Assembly: GCA_027452245.1 (NCBI GenBank)
Contig: DAIDGW010000081.1
Span: 1-64,000, forward strand
Length of the DNA stretch: 64,000 nt
Origin: Acidobacteriaceae bacterium
Lineage (GTDB): Bacteria > Acidobacteriota > Terriglobia > Terriglobales > Acidobacteriaceae
Direction of reading: 5' to 3'
The position numbers were made by a program, and so were the translations under genes. Positions 25,114-33,425 of the stretch are shown here, piece by piece; positions within the stretch are counted from its first letter, which is position 1, and each line of letters begins with the position of its first letter. The notes beneath the pieces were generated by a model. The model was not told where the DNA came from, made no database searches, and worked only from the letters and a program-made list of their open reading frames with translations.

Positions 25114-25293
25114 GTGAAATTCCCGTCTTTGCTGCTTTTACTCTTTCTGCTTTCCACAACCCTCGCATGGTCACGCGACCGGCGGCCCCATCAGGCGGCC
25201 TACATTACGGTCGCGGCTAAACACCGCTCCCACCACCATCATCATCGCCGGAGCGCGCACCGCCATCACGCGAAGCATCGCGCCCAAGCCTAA
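25114..25293 (+). CDS. Tiny secreted His/Arg-rich peptide
   Basis: 59 residues, GTG start with a very good ribosome-binding site (AGGAGG at 25101-25106). The N-terminus is a signal peptide (KFPSLLLLLFLLSTTLAWS). The mature part of about 40 residues has 11 histidines, including five in a row at 40-44, many arginines, and no acidic residue after D22. It would be strongly basic and could bind metal ions or nucleic acid, which is an inference from composition only. It ends 11 bases from the convergent cpoB stop. Confidence 0.6.
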   Translation: MKFPSLLLLLFLLSTTLAWSRDRRPHQAAYITVAAKHRSHHHHHRRSAHRHHAKHRAQA

Positions 25294-25304
25294 GTTCGAT
25301 GCCT

Positions 25305-26153
25305 TTATTCGCCGTGGCGGGCTGTGGCCGAGACTCCAAGCTTGCGTAGACGGTCCCGGGCCTGCAGCGCTTCCTGCGAGTGCGGGTAGCGCTGGATGAG
25401 GTGCCTAAGTTCGGCGACGCCGTCATCCTGTTTGCCTAATTCGATCAGGGCAAATCCCTTCTTCAGCTGCGCCGAGGCGGCCTTATTTCCGCTCGGGAAG
25501 TTCTGCAGCACCTGATCGTAGTTCTGGACCGCAGCCTGGTAATTTCCCTGCCGGAATTGGATCTCCGCCATGTAGAAGTAAGCGTTACCGGCAAGGTCCG
25601 TGTTGGGATAGAACTTGATGTATTCGCCGAACTCCTGCGTCGCCAGATCGTTGTTTCCGCTGTTGTAATCGCGGAGCGCATTGTTATAGAGCACGTCGGG
25701 CGGGGGCGCCGCAGCGGCAGCCTGCTGCTGGGCCTGTTGGGCAGCCTGTTGCGCCTGGATGCTCTGCTGCGATGACTGCAGCGTATCGAGCTGCTGGGTG
25801 ACCTTGCCCAGCCGGGCTTTCAGTTCGTCGAGCGAATCGTTGAGCGCCTGAATCTGTCCGGAAAGCTGATCTTCCCGAGTTCCGGCGTCGCCGGATTGCT
25901 TTTGTAGCGCGGTCTGCAAAGTGGTGATCGCCAAAGTTGCCTTGTTGATCGCGTCCGTATCCTGTTGGACCAGGCTCTTCATGACACCCATGTTCTGCTC
26001 CATGCTGGTCTGCATGGCCGTCAGTTGTTCCTGCAACTGCTGAACCTGAGTCTGTAGCTGAATGATTTCCTTGCTCACGCCCCACGCGGGTGCGGTCACA
26101 AAGCTCATCAGCGAAAACATGGCAATAATCGTCGAGACGCGTTTCAATGTCAT
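25305..26153 (-). CDS. cpoB: Tol-Pal accessory protein CpoB (YbgF), TPR and coiled coil
   Basis: 282 residues. Signal peptide (MTLKRVSTIIAMFSLMSFVT, cleavage near PAWG), then a long Gln-rich coiled coil (about 28-135) responsible for trimerisation in YbgF, a Gln/Ala linker, and three C-terminal TPR motifs: LYNNALRDYNSGNNDLATQE, AYFYMAEIQFRQGNYQAAVQ and AQLKKGFALIELGKQDDGVA. CpoB links peptidoglycan synthesis with outer-membrane constriction through TolA. It is the last gene of the Tol-Pal set, separated from pal by 211 bases containing a strong hairpin. Confidence 0.92.
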   Translation of the reverse strand: MTLKRVSTIIAMFSLMSFVTAPAWGVSKEIIQLQTQVQQLQEQLTAMQTSMEQNMGVMKSLVQQDTDAINKATLAITTLQTALQKQSGDAGTREDQLSGQIQALNDSLDELKARLGKVTQQLDTLQSSQQSIQAQQAAQQAQQQAAAAAPPPDVLYNNALRDYNSGNNDLATQEFGEYIKFYPNTDLAGNAYFYMAEIQFRQGNYQAAVQNYDQVLQNFPSGNKAASAQLKKGFALIELGKQDDGVAELRHLIQRYPHSQEALQARDRLRKLGVSATARHGE

Positions 26154-26327
26154 GGGCGTAATCCTGAAAAGGTTGATGGATTGAGTATCCCACAGCGGCG
26201 CAGCTTCGGTACATATGCCGGACGGCCATAGAGCGCCGATGAAGACAATCTGGGTTTGTACAACATAGAGTACCCTGGGCGCCGCATTGCTGCGGCACTG
26301 GAGACCTCAATCCTGGAATTTTGAATG

Positions 26328-26356
26328 GGGAGACGCCGGAAGGATCGGCGTCTCCC
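26328..26356 (-). other. Strong 10-base-pair hairpin between pal and cpoB
   Basis: GGGAGACGCC (26328-26337) and GGCGTCTCCC (26347-26356) form a perfect ten-pair stem with a nine-base loop, starting eight bases after the pal stop in the minus-strand transcript. It is not followed by a U-run (the transcript continues CATTCAAAATTCC), so it may stabilise the pal message or attenuate read-through into cpoB rather than end transcription completely. Confidence 0.7.
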
Positions 26357-26364
26357 AAGTGAAG

Positions 26365-27099
26365 CTATTGCTGCTGGTACACGAAGTGACCGCGACGGTT
26401 CTCCTGCCAGCAAGCTTCCGTGCTTTCCGTGCAGAAGGGCTTCTCTTTCCCGTAGCTGATCGTCTTGATGCGATTGGCGCTGATTCCGGCCGACACCAAG
26501 GCATTCTTGACCGAATTGGCGCGTTGATCCCCTAGGGCCAGGTTGTACTCGGTCGATCCTCGCTCGTCGCAGTGTCCCTCAATCACGAAATTGATATTGG
26601 GATGCTGCGTCAGGAATGAGACATCGGCCTGCAGCGAGGACTGCTGGTCGGGCCGAACATCAGACTTATCGTAATCAAAGTAAATATCCTTGATGTTCTG
26701 GCCAAACAACTCCTGGTCGGTCGGCGACGGCGGAGGAGGCGGTGGCGGCGGTGGCGCCGTTACAGTCAGGCGGGTTGTCGCTTCCTGCGTGCCGCCTGCG
26801 CCCTTGGCGGTTAGGTGATAAGTAGTCGAGTCAGCGGGCGATACCTGTTGCGTCCCGCTTGGCTGCACTGCCCCGATGCCATCGATCGAGACGTCGGTTG
26901 CATTGCTGGTCTGCCAGGAAAGCGTGGCGGACTGGCCCTTCTCGATCGAAGTGGGTTCAACGGAAATTGACGCCGTGGGAGACGGCGGTGGTGGCGGTGG
27001 CGGCGGCGGCGGCGGAGCGGCCTTTTTCTTACAGGCGCCCAACCCCATAATCATAGTCACGACGAGCATCAGGACAAACCACTTCAGCGTTTGCTTCAC
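26365..27099 (-). CDS. pal: Peptidoglycan-associated lipoprotein Pal with an extra Ig-like domain
   Basis: 244 residues from the GTG at 27097-27099 (AGGGAGGA just upstream; the frame is open to 27135). Lipoprotein signal ending GLGAC with lipid-modified C23. Then a run of about ten prolines, an Ig-like beta domain (about 38-112: SISVEPTSIEKGQSATLSWQ, then STTYHLTAKGAGGTQEATTR), a second proline run, and the OmpA/Pal domain (about 128-240: IYFDYDKSDVRPDQQ, IEGHCDERGSTEYNLALGDQ, RANSVKNALVSAG). Pal tethers the outer membrane to peptidoglycan and interacts with TolB. Typical Pal is about 170 residues; the extra domain and the two polyproline hinges account for the difference. Confidence 0.93.
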   Translation of the reverse strand: MKQTLKWFVLMLVVTMIMGLGACKKKAAPPPPPPPPPPPSPTASISVEPTSIEKGQSATLSWQTSNATDVSIDGIGAVQPSGTQQVSPADSTTYHLTAKGAGGTQEATTRLTVTAPPPPPPPPPSPTDQELFGQNIKDIYFDYDKSDVRPDQQSSLQADVSFLTQHPNINFVIEGHCDERGSTEYNLALGDQRANSVKNALVSAGISANRIKTISYGKEKPFCTESTEACWQENRRGHFVYQQQ

Positions 27100-27165
27100 G
27101 TTTGATCCTCCCTGCGCGACCTCAATAATTGCCATTGAGATCAGACGAAGTGTATTTATTTCTGC

Positions 27166-28542
27166 TTACTTCCAACTCCAGTTCGGCTGCGAATTGTGCC
27201 CCGTAAACGTCAACTGGTGAACGTGCGTGCCATCCGCCAGTTCCATCCAAATCTCCAACTGCCCCGAGCGGTTCGTCTGGAAGACAATGTGCCGGCCATC
27301 GGGCGACCAGCACGGAAAATCATTCCGTCCTCCATCGTGCGTAAGCTGCACCCACTGCTTGCTGGCGATGTCCATCAGATACAAATCGGAAGCGCCCGGC
27401 GCGCCCGGGCCGTACTTCCTCACCCACGCAAACAGCAGAAACTGACCGTTCGGAGACCAGTTGGGAGACACCGCATAGCCCTGATCGGTCATGCGCTGCA
27501 GATTTGTGCCATCGACGCCCATCGTGTAAATCTGCGGAAGCCCCGTACTGCCGCCAACGTAGGCGATGTCCGTGCCGGTCTTGCGATTCCACGTCGGTGA
27601 AACGTCCGGCCCCTTATCGCTAGTCAAGCGTTTCAGGTTCCCGCCCCCCGCATCGACCAGGTAGATCTGGGAAACTCCGCTGCGCGATGACGAAAATGCC
27701 AGCTTCATGCCGTCGGGTGACCACGACGGAGAAAGATTCGTTCCGCTGTAACGCGGAAACGAAACCAGTCGGTTCAGGTCGTTGGAATACATCATGATCT
27801 CCCAACCACCCTTGTTCAGCGAACTGAAGGCGACCCGCGATCCATCCGGCGAAGGGCGCGGAGACAGCGAAATCGTGCCCAGGTGGGTCAACTGGCGCTG
27901 GTTTGCGCCATCGTAATCCATCACCCAGATTTCTTTGTGACCGGTCCGATCGCTGACGAAGTAGATCTTGCTTTCCGCAATGCCATTCACCCCGCCGCCC
28001 AGGCGATAGATGATGTCATCGGCAAACTTGTGCGCGATCAAACGGGCCGATTCATCCGTGGCCACATCGGTATATTGCTTTCCCAGCACCTGCGGAGAGC
28101 CGGTGTTCTTCACATCATAGAGCCAGCCCTGCACGATCACATTGCCGCTGGTCACGCCGAGCGTGCCGAAGGCCAGCATCGCAGCATTGACCGGATCGGA
28201 ATTCCAGGCGGAATAGTTGATGTCCGATGGCTGCTTTGGCACCTGCAGCGGGTAGAAGCTCTTGGAAACCATCTCGACAACGCCGGAGTTGTCCAGGTCA
28301 TTCCACAGCGTGTCGTCGAACGTCTTCAGCAACGCCGTATTTTGCGGATCGTTAGTGGAGGGGGAGAAATCCGGCAGCGCAAGCTTGACTTTTTCCACAC
28401 CGAGGCCAGTCCCGGTCTTAATCCAATCCTGCGCCAAAAGCGAGGTACCGCACAGGCAGATTACAAGGACTGTGACCAGCAAAATCGCGGCTCGAACAAA
28501 GCGCCAACGTCGCTGGGAGGCTGGTCTTGCGCTATCGTCCAT
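27166..28542 (-). CDS. tolB: Tol-Pal system beta-propeller protein TolB
   Basis: 458 residues from ATG 28540-28542 (the frame is open to 28644). Signal peptide (AAILLVTVLVICLCGTSLLA), an N-terminal TolB_N domain (IKTGTGLGVEKVKLALPDFS), and a C-terminal six-bladed propeller built from PD40 repeats: LSPRPSPDGSRVAFSS, LSPSWSPDGMKLAFSSSRSG, VSPTWNRKTGTDIAYVG, VSPNWSPNGQFLLFAW and DFPCWSPDGRHIVFQTNRSG. Periplasmic partner of Pal and TolA. Follows the TonB/TolA gene by 165 bases and precedes pal by 66. Confidence 0.95.
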   Translation of the reverse strand: MDDSARPASQRRWRFVRAAILLVTVLVICLCGTSLLAQDWIKTGTGLGVEKVKLALPDFSPSTNDPQNTALLKTFDDTLWNDLDNSGVVEMVSKSFYPLQVPKQPSDINYSAWNSDPVNAAMLAFGTLGVTSGNVIVQGWLYDVKNTGSPQVLGKQYTDVATDESARLIAHKFADDIIYRLGGGVNGIAESKIYFVSDRTGHKEIWVMDYDGANQRQLTHLGTISLSPRPSPDGSRVAFSSLNKGGWEIMMYSNDLNRLVSFPRYSGTNLSPSWSPDGMKLAFSSSRSGVSQIYLVDAGGGNLKRLTSDKGPDVSPTWNRKTGTDIAYVGGSTGLPQIYTMGVDGTNLQRMTDQGYAVSPNWSPNGQFLLFAWVRKYGPGAPGASDLYLMDIASKQWVQLTHDGGRNDFPCWSPDGRHIVFQTNRSGQLEIWMELADGTHVHQLTFTGHNSQPNWSWK

Positions 28543-28707
28543 CCGTATTTGGGAAGAACATTGATTGTAAAACAATATCGTATGCCGATACGCAGAGCTT
28601 GGCAACAAAGGATCCCTCACTGCAATGAAAGGTGATAATTGCATGGATTTTGATACATCTTTGCCTGATATGCGAGCGAAAGATGCATCGCTGATTACTG
28701 ATTCGGT

Positions 28708-29493
28708 TCACCGCTTGTAATCGAACCAGAACTCGACCGAAACTTTGTTTCCCGAATACTCCGATGGCAGCGCGCCGAAGGTATCAATCCGCTGAATGGC
28801 GCGAACCGCGGAAATATCCAAAGACGGAACACCGCTCGACTGCTCGACACGAACATTGCCGGGATGGCCATCGCGGGCAATGTCAAACGTGATATAAACC
28901 CGCTGCGCGGTCGAAATGCTCGGATCGACCTCGTATTTCAGCCAATTTTCCGAAACTTTTTGCTGCACCACTCGCACGTACCACGCAAAGCGCGTTCCGA
29001 AATCGCCACCGCCGCCCGTGAACCCGAATCCGCCCTTCGCGCCCGCTGCGTCAAACGTGCCATACGGTCCACTCACCGGGCCGCCTTCTCCGAACGCTAC
29101 CTGATTGGTCTCCGGTTCTGGTTCGGGCTTCACTTCCTCCCTTGTAGGAGTAGGAGGCTTTTTCCGCTTGATCTTTGCGTTCTTCCCCGGAATCGGAATC
29201 GCGTCAGGAGCTTCTTCGATTTGCTTCGGCTGCGATTTGGTCAGACCCTTGGATTCATTCGCCAAGACGTTTTGGGTTTGACTGGGCATCACCGGGATAG
29301 GAACGGTGCTGACCAATGTGGCGCCTATGGCTTCGCCGCCGCCTCCGGCGCCCCATCCGGCGCCGCTCGCTCCAGAGAAGAATGTGGCCCACATCAGGAT
29401 AATGGCTGTAATACCAACATGCAGCCCCGCCGACCAGGCCAGCGCGCGTCCCCAGCGGTCATGTTCGAAATAGATTTCAGCGTTTGCCGCCAT
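28708..29493 (-). CDS. TonB/TolA-type energy transducer of the Tol system
   Basis: 261 residues with one N-terminal membrane helix (about 18-40, ALAWSAGLHVGITAIILMWA), a Pro/Lys/Glu-rich periplasmic linker (KIKRKKPPTPTREEVKPEPE) and a C-terminal TonB_C domain (STAQRVYITFDIARDGHPGN, VRVEQSSGVPSLDISAVRAI). It overlaps tolR by 17 bases. Its place between tolR and tolB is that of tolA, but the C-terminus is TonB-like, as is common outside Proteobacteria. It should pass proton-motive force from the TolQR motor to the periplasmic and outer-membrane partners. Confidence 0.9.
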   Translation of the reverse strand: MAANAEIYFEHDRWGRALAWSAGLHVGITAIILMWATFFSGASGAGWGAGGGGEAIGATLVSTVPIPVMPSQTQNVLANESKGLTKSQPKQIEEAPDAIPIPGKNAKIKRKKPPTPTREEVKPEPEPETNQVAFGEGGPVSGPYGTFDAAGAKGGFGFTGGGGDFGTRFAWYVRVVQQKVSENWLKYEVDPSISTAQRVYITFDIARDGHPGNVRVEQSSGVPSLDISAVRAIQRIDTFGALPSEYSGNKVSVEFWFDYKR

Positions 29494-29905
29494 GTTGCTC
29501 CAACGGCTGTGTCACGATGCTCACATTCGTAATCCCCGACTGCTTGACCGCATCCATGACCGTGGCAAAAGCTCCAAAAGGAACGTTCTCGTCGGCGCGA
29601 ACGAAAATGAACTGATTGCGGGGATCGCGAATTTTCTGCCGCAGCTTCGCAGCAATTTCGTTGATGTTGACCGGATCGTTCCCCAGGAACACGCGCTGTT
29701 CCTTGTTGATGGTGATGACCAGGCGCTCTTCGGTGATTTCGCGAACCGTGCGTGTCTTGGGAACGCTCACATCGATTCCCGATTGCAGCACCGGAGCCGT
29801 GACCATGAAGATGATCAGCAGCACGAGGATGACATCAACCAGCGGCGTAATGTTGATGTCCGCAAGAGCGCTTTGCGTCCGTCCGTTTGTGGTCGTAAAC
29901 GCCAT
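29477..29905 (-). CDS. tolR: ExbD/TolR biopolymer transport protein
   Basis: 142 residues. N-terminal cytoplasmic stretch, then DINITPLVDVILVLLIIFMV, with the membrane Asp of the TolR/ExbD proton path (PLVDVxLVLLIIFM), and a periplasmic domain with REITEERLVITINKEQRVFL. It starts with a one-base overlap with the tolQ stop (TGATG). Forms the inner-membrane motor with TolQ. Confidence 0.95.
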   Translation of the reverse strand: MAFTTTNGRTQSALADINITPLVDVILVLLIIFMVTAPVLQSGIDVSVPKTRTVREITEERLVITINKEQRVFLGNDPVNINEIAAKLRQKIRDPRNQFIFVRADENVPFGAFATVMDAVKQSGITNVSIVTQPLEQHGGKR

Positions 29906-30615
29906 CAGCGCCTCACTTCAACCGGCGCGGCCTGCGGCTGAATGTGTTCGATGGCGTTCAGCACTTCCAGCGAAAAATCATCGCTACGCGCGGCAAACTC
30001 CCGGATGGAGCTGCCAATCAGGTTATAGGCAATGACGGCGGGAATCGCAGCGGCCAAGCCGGCAGCAGTCGTAATCAGGGCTTCTGAGATTCCGGGAGCT
30101 ACGGCGCGGAGGGTTGCAGCCCCGGCGGTGCCCAGCCCGTGGAAGGCATCAATAATGCCCCATACGGTGCCAAATAGTCCCACGAAAGGAGTCACGGCCG
30201 CGGTGATGGCCAGCCATGCCATATTGCGCTCGAGGCGGGTGATTTCGTCGGAGGCACCGATCTGCATGCCGCGCTGCACTCCTGTCAGGTTGCGCAACAT
30301 GCCCGCGCTGCCAACCTGGCGCTTGTACTCTTCGAAGCCACCCTCGAAAACGCCCACCAAGGGGCTGGGACGAAACTGATCCGCCACCGCCGCCACGTCC
30401 TGCAGGCGCTGCGCTTTGCGAAAAGCACGGACGAACCGCCCGCTCTGCATGCGGGCGCGCCGCAACAGGCTCCACTTGGTCAGAATGATGGCCCAGGAAA
30501 GCACGCTGAAGGCCAGCAGAATCAGAAGAACCAGCTTGGCGACTGGACCGGTCTCGGAAACCAAATCGACGATTTCGCCGCCGACAAAGAAAGCAGGCAA
30601 GGTAAAGATGTGCAT
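29905..30615 (-). CDS. tolQ: MotA/TolQ/ExbB proton channel protein
   Basis: 236 residues from the ATG at 30613-30615. The open frame continues to 31005 but that part lies opposite the PRC-barrel gene and does not look like protein. Three helices: LVLLILLAFSVLSWAIILTK, WLAITAAVTPFVGLFGTVWG and ISEALITTAAGLAAAIPAVI, the latter two carrying the TolQ/ExbB signature (FxGLxGTVxGIxxAF; TAxGLxxAIPAV). First gene of the Tol operon; a promoter with a perfect TATAAT box lies just upstream. Confidence 0.95.
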   Translation of the reverse strand: MHIFTLPAFFVGGEIVDLVSETGPVAKLVLLILLAFSVLSWAIILTKWSLLRRARMQSGRFVRAFRKAQRLQDVAAVADQFRPSPLVGVFEGGFEEYKRQVGSAGMLRNLTGVQRGMQIGASDEITRLERNMAWLAITAAVTPFVGLFGTVWGIIDAFHGLGTAGAATLRAVAPGISEALITTAAGLAAAIPAVIAYNLIGSSIREFAARSDDFSLEVLNAIEHIQPQAAPVEVRR

Positions 30616-30640
30616 CTTTTTGGGAGAAACGCCTGATTCA

Positions 30641-30668
30641 ATTATAGATGATGATGCGCCTGTGAAAA
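30641..30668 (-). promoter_or_regulatory. Candidate sigma-70-type promoter of the tol operon
   Basis: On the minus strand a perfect TATAAT (complement of 30641-30646) is preceded, after a 16-base spacer, by TTTTCA (complement of 30663-30668; four of six match TTGACA). Transcription would begin near 30634, leaving a leader of about 20 bases before the tolQ ATG. Confidence 0.5.
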
Positions 30669-30788
30669 CCTCGCGTACCCTTTCGATTAACGCACGTTTT
30701 GCATCCCAACTTCCCTCCACCGCAAGGCATCCAATTTCTGCTGAATTGGTGTGTGCAGTACTGGCTTGATGCAAATCAAGGAGGAAAT

Positions 30789-31550
30789 ATGGCGCACTAC
30801 GGTATGTTACGCGACTACAGATTCGAGAATGCCGCCGAGGATATTCGCGGTTCCAGCCTCTACGGACTGAACGACGAAAAGCTGGGAAAGATTGACGATG
30901 TGATCTTCGATCACTCGACCGGTTTGATCCGTTACGCTGTGGTCGACACGGGCGGATGGCTCTCCACCAAGAAGTTCCTCGTTCCCGTCGATCGTTTGCG
31001 GGCATCGAGCAGGCACAAGGATGACTTCCAGGCCGACCTTAACCGGCAACAGATCGAAAACTTTCCGCCCTATAGCGAAAAGGATCTCGATTCCGAGGAA
31101 AACTGGGGACGATATGAACATGCGTACCGTTCGCAGTGGAAAGAAGATCCGGTGATGCACCGGGCGGAAACCGACCGCAATATCACTCCCACGACGCAAC
31201 AGATGCAAGGCAACATTGAGTCACAGAGGGCGGCGGATGCCGCGCATGGGCATCCACGTACCGGCTGGGCGACGGGATCCGAGGTCTCTCGAGAGCCGCT
31301 GAGTCCGCAGGAGAGGCGCCAGGAAGAGGCTGACATAGCCGCTGCCGAGGCCGACACTGGCCGAGTCGTTCCCGCCGGAGTGAATACGGTGATGATCCAG
31401 AACAGCGCTGCCGGAATTGGCGGCCGTTGGGATACGTTCCAGGCCCGCCTGCGCGAGCGCCGCAAAGAAGCGGTCACTGGCTGCAGGACCTGCGGTGTTG
31501 CCGTCCAGAGTGATCGCGATACCGCGGCTGACCTGAAGAAAGCTGTATAG
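30789..31550 (+). CDS. PRC-barrel domain protein
   Basis: 253 residues from ATG 30789 with AAGGAGG at 30778-30784. Residues about 15-75 form a PRC-barrel: IRGSSLYGLNDEKLGKIDDV, then FDHSTGLIRYAVVDTGGWLS and KKFLVPVDRLRASS. The remainder is hydrophilic and Gln/Glu/Arg-rich, probably disordered, and ends near a CxxC pair (GCRTCGV, about residue 235). PRC-barrels occur in RimM, photosynthetic reaction centre H subunits and many stress-linked small proteins; no specific role can be assigned. It is monocistronic: followed by a strong terminator and divergent from tolQ. Confidence 0.85.
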   Translation: MAHYGMLRDYRFENAAEDIRGSSLYGLNDEKLGKIDDVIFDHSTGLIRYAVVDTGGWLSTKKFLVPVDRLRASSRHKDDFQADLNRQQIENFPPYSEKDLDSEENWGRYEHAYRSQWKEDPVMHRAETDRNITPTTQQMQGNIESQRAADAAHGHPRTGWATGSEVSREPLSPQERRQEEADIAAAEADTGRVVPAGVNTVMIQNSAAGIGGRWDTFQARLRERRKEAVTGCRTCGVAVQSDRDTAADLKKAV

Positions 31551-31569
31551 AACGCATTCCTTGCTCGAG

Positions 31570-31596
31570 GCCGCGGCCTCGCGCCGCGGCTTTTTT
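31570..31596 (+). terminator. Rho-independent terminator after the PRC-barrel gene
   Basis: GCCGCGGC (31570-31577), loop CTCGC, GCCGCGGC (31583-31590), followed directly by six T (31591-31596). Eight perfect G/C pairs plus a U-tract, 20 bases after the stop codon at 31550. Confidence 0.92.
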
Positions 31597-31676
31597 CTGT
31601 CTAACTGCTGAGCTCTCGCGGTTCCGTGCTATGCTTCGCTGGAACTGCGTCGCAAGTTCTGCTCCCGGGAATTTCC

Positions 31677-33410
31677 GTGCTCATCGAACTGCGCCTCGAA
31701 AACTATGCCGTCATTGATAGCCTGGCGGTGGGATTCTGCCCCGGCCTCAACCTGCTGACCGGCGAAACTGGCACGGGAAAATCCATCCTGATTGATGCGC
31801 TGGCGCTTCTGCTGGGTGATAAAGCCTCGCCCGATGTCATTCGGGCAGGAGCGGACCGGGCTATGGTTTCGGCGGTATTCGAGGCCGATGAGCGCTCAGA
31901 AGACGAACTGAATCGCATTCTGGATGAGAACGGCCTGGATGGATCGTTTGATGGATCGGTGATTCTTCGCCGGGACATTGTCGCCGGCGGCAAAGGACGC
32001 GTGTTCGTCAACAACCAGCCCGCGACCGTTTCGGTCCTGAAGCAGCTTGCGCCTCTTCTAGCCACCATCCACGCGCAAAACGAATCGATTCTCTCCTTCG
32101 ACGCCGCCGCGCGTCTGGAACTTCTGGATTTGTTCACCGGGCTGGAACTGGCGTCTTTGTTTGAGGCATTTGCGACCTGGAAGACCGTTCGCAACCGAAT
32201 CGGCGAGATCGAGAAGGATGAGCAGGACCGGCTTCGCCTCCTGGATCTTTGGAGCTTTCAGAAACGCGAAATCGAACAGGCTCGCCTGCAGCCGGGAGAA
32301 GATGAACGGCTGGAAACGGAAAAGCGCGTTCTGGCCAACGCCGAAAAAATCTACAACGCGGCCATGAATGCTTTCGACCTGCTGTATGAAGGCAACAGCT
32401 CCACTTCATCGACGTTGCGGGCGGCCCACAGGCAGATTGAAGAGTTGGCCCGCTTCGAACCGAAATTCAATGCGGCCCTCGAGGCGCTTGAGTCAGCGCG
32501 CATCGCCGTCGAAGATGTCGGCGCCACCCTGCGTGACTACGCTGGAGGTATTCACTCCTCTCCCGAACACCTGGCGGAAGTTGAAGACCGTTTGGCGGCG
32601 ATAGATCGCCTGAAACGGAAATATGGAGCCTCGCTGGACGAAGTCCTCACCTTTGGCGCTGAGGTTTCGCGCAAGCTCTCGGAGATCGAGAACCGCGATG
32701 AGACGCTGAAGCAACTTCGCGCCGAACTGGCTCGAGCCGCGGAAAACTACCTGCGCCAAGCCCGTTCAGTGTCGAAACAGCGTCAGTCCGCTGCCCGCAA
32801 ACTGGAAAAGATGGTAGAAGCGGAAATCAATGATCTCGCCATGAACGTCAGGTTCCGCATCGAAACCAGCACCTCGGAAGATGAAACGAACTGGACCAGC
32901 CGCGGCATTGACCAGGTGCTCTACATGATTTCGACCAATCCCGGCGAACCGCTGCGGCAACTGGAACACATCGCTTCCGGCGGGGAGTTGTCCCGGGTCA
33001 TGCTGGCACTCAAAGCCAGCGTGCAGTCTGGGTCCGAGGTGAAAGCTGGCGAGGCTCGAACGTCTTCCTCGAAAAACCGTCTTCAGGACAGGGGTCCGCA
33101 GCGAACGATGGTTTTCGATGAAATCGATACTGGCATCGGAGGCCGCGCCGCGGAGGCCGTGGGACGCAAGCTCAAAGCATTGTCCCGATCGAACCAGGTT
33201 CTCTGCGTCACCCACTTGCCCCAGATAGCAACCTTTGCCGACCATCACTATGTCGTCGAGAAGACTGAATCGGGAGGACGCACTCACACCAGCATTCGTG
33301 CGGTTACGGGAAACGATCGTACGGATGAAGTGGCGCGCATGCTGAGCGGGGCGAAACTGACGGAGGCTTCCCGCAAACACGCAGAACAGATGATCAAAGC
33401 AAACGCCTGA
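31677..33410 (+). CDS. recN: DNA repair protein RecN
   Basis: 577 residues from the GTG at 31677 (GGGA at 31667-31670); the family begins exactly with 'MLxELxIxNxAxI' as here (LIELRLENYAVIDSLAV). Walker A GETGTGKSILIDAL near residue 28, coiled-coil arms in the middle (about 150-350), signature GGELSRVMLALK and Walker B RTMVFDEIDTGIGGRAAEAV, then CVTHLPQIATFADHH. An SMC-like ATPase that helps repair DNA double-strand breaks. A 31-residue insert-like stretch before Walker B (SVQSGSEVKAGEARTSSSKN...) is somewhat longer than usual. Ends 15 bases from a convergent gene. Confidence 0.96.
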   Translation: MLIELRLENYAVIDSLAVGFCPGLNLLTGETGTGKSILIDALALLLGDKASPDVIRAGADRAMVSAVFEADERSEDELNRILDENGLDGSFDGSVILRRDIVAGGKGRVFVNNQPATVSVLKQLAPLLATIHAQNESILSFDAAARLELLDLFTGLELASLFEAFATWKTVRNRIGEIEKDEQDRLRLLDLWSFQKREIEQARLQPGEDERLETEKRVLANAEKIYNAAMNAFDLLYEGNSSTSSTLRAAHRQIEELARFEPKFNAALEALESARIAVEDVGATLRDYAGGIHSSPEHLAEVEDRLAAIDRLKRKYGASLDEVLTFGAEVSRKLSEIENRDETLKQLRAELARAAENYLRQARSVSKQRQSAARKLEKMVEAEINDLAMNVRFRIETSTSEDETNWTSRGIDQVLYMISTNPGEPLRQLEHIASGGELSRVMLALKASVQSGSEVKAGEARTSSSKNRLQDRGPQRTMVFDEIDTGIGGRAAEAVGRKLKALSRSNQVLCVTHLPQIATFADHHYVVEKTESGGRTHTSIRAVTGNDRTDEVARMLSGAKLTEASRKHAEQMIKANA

Positions 33411-33425
33411 ACTTTGAGACGAGAA

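Noticed and set aside
30616-31005. N-terminal extension of the TolQ frame
   Set aside because: The extension is Arg/Ser-rich, lies opposite the PRC-barrel gene and would bypass the TATAAT promoter; the family starts near 30615.
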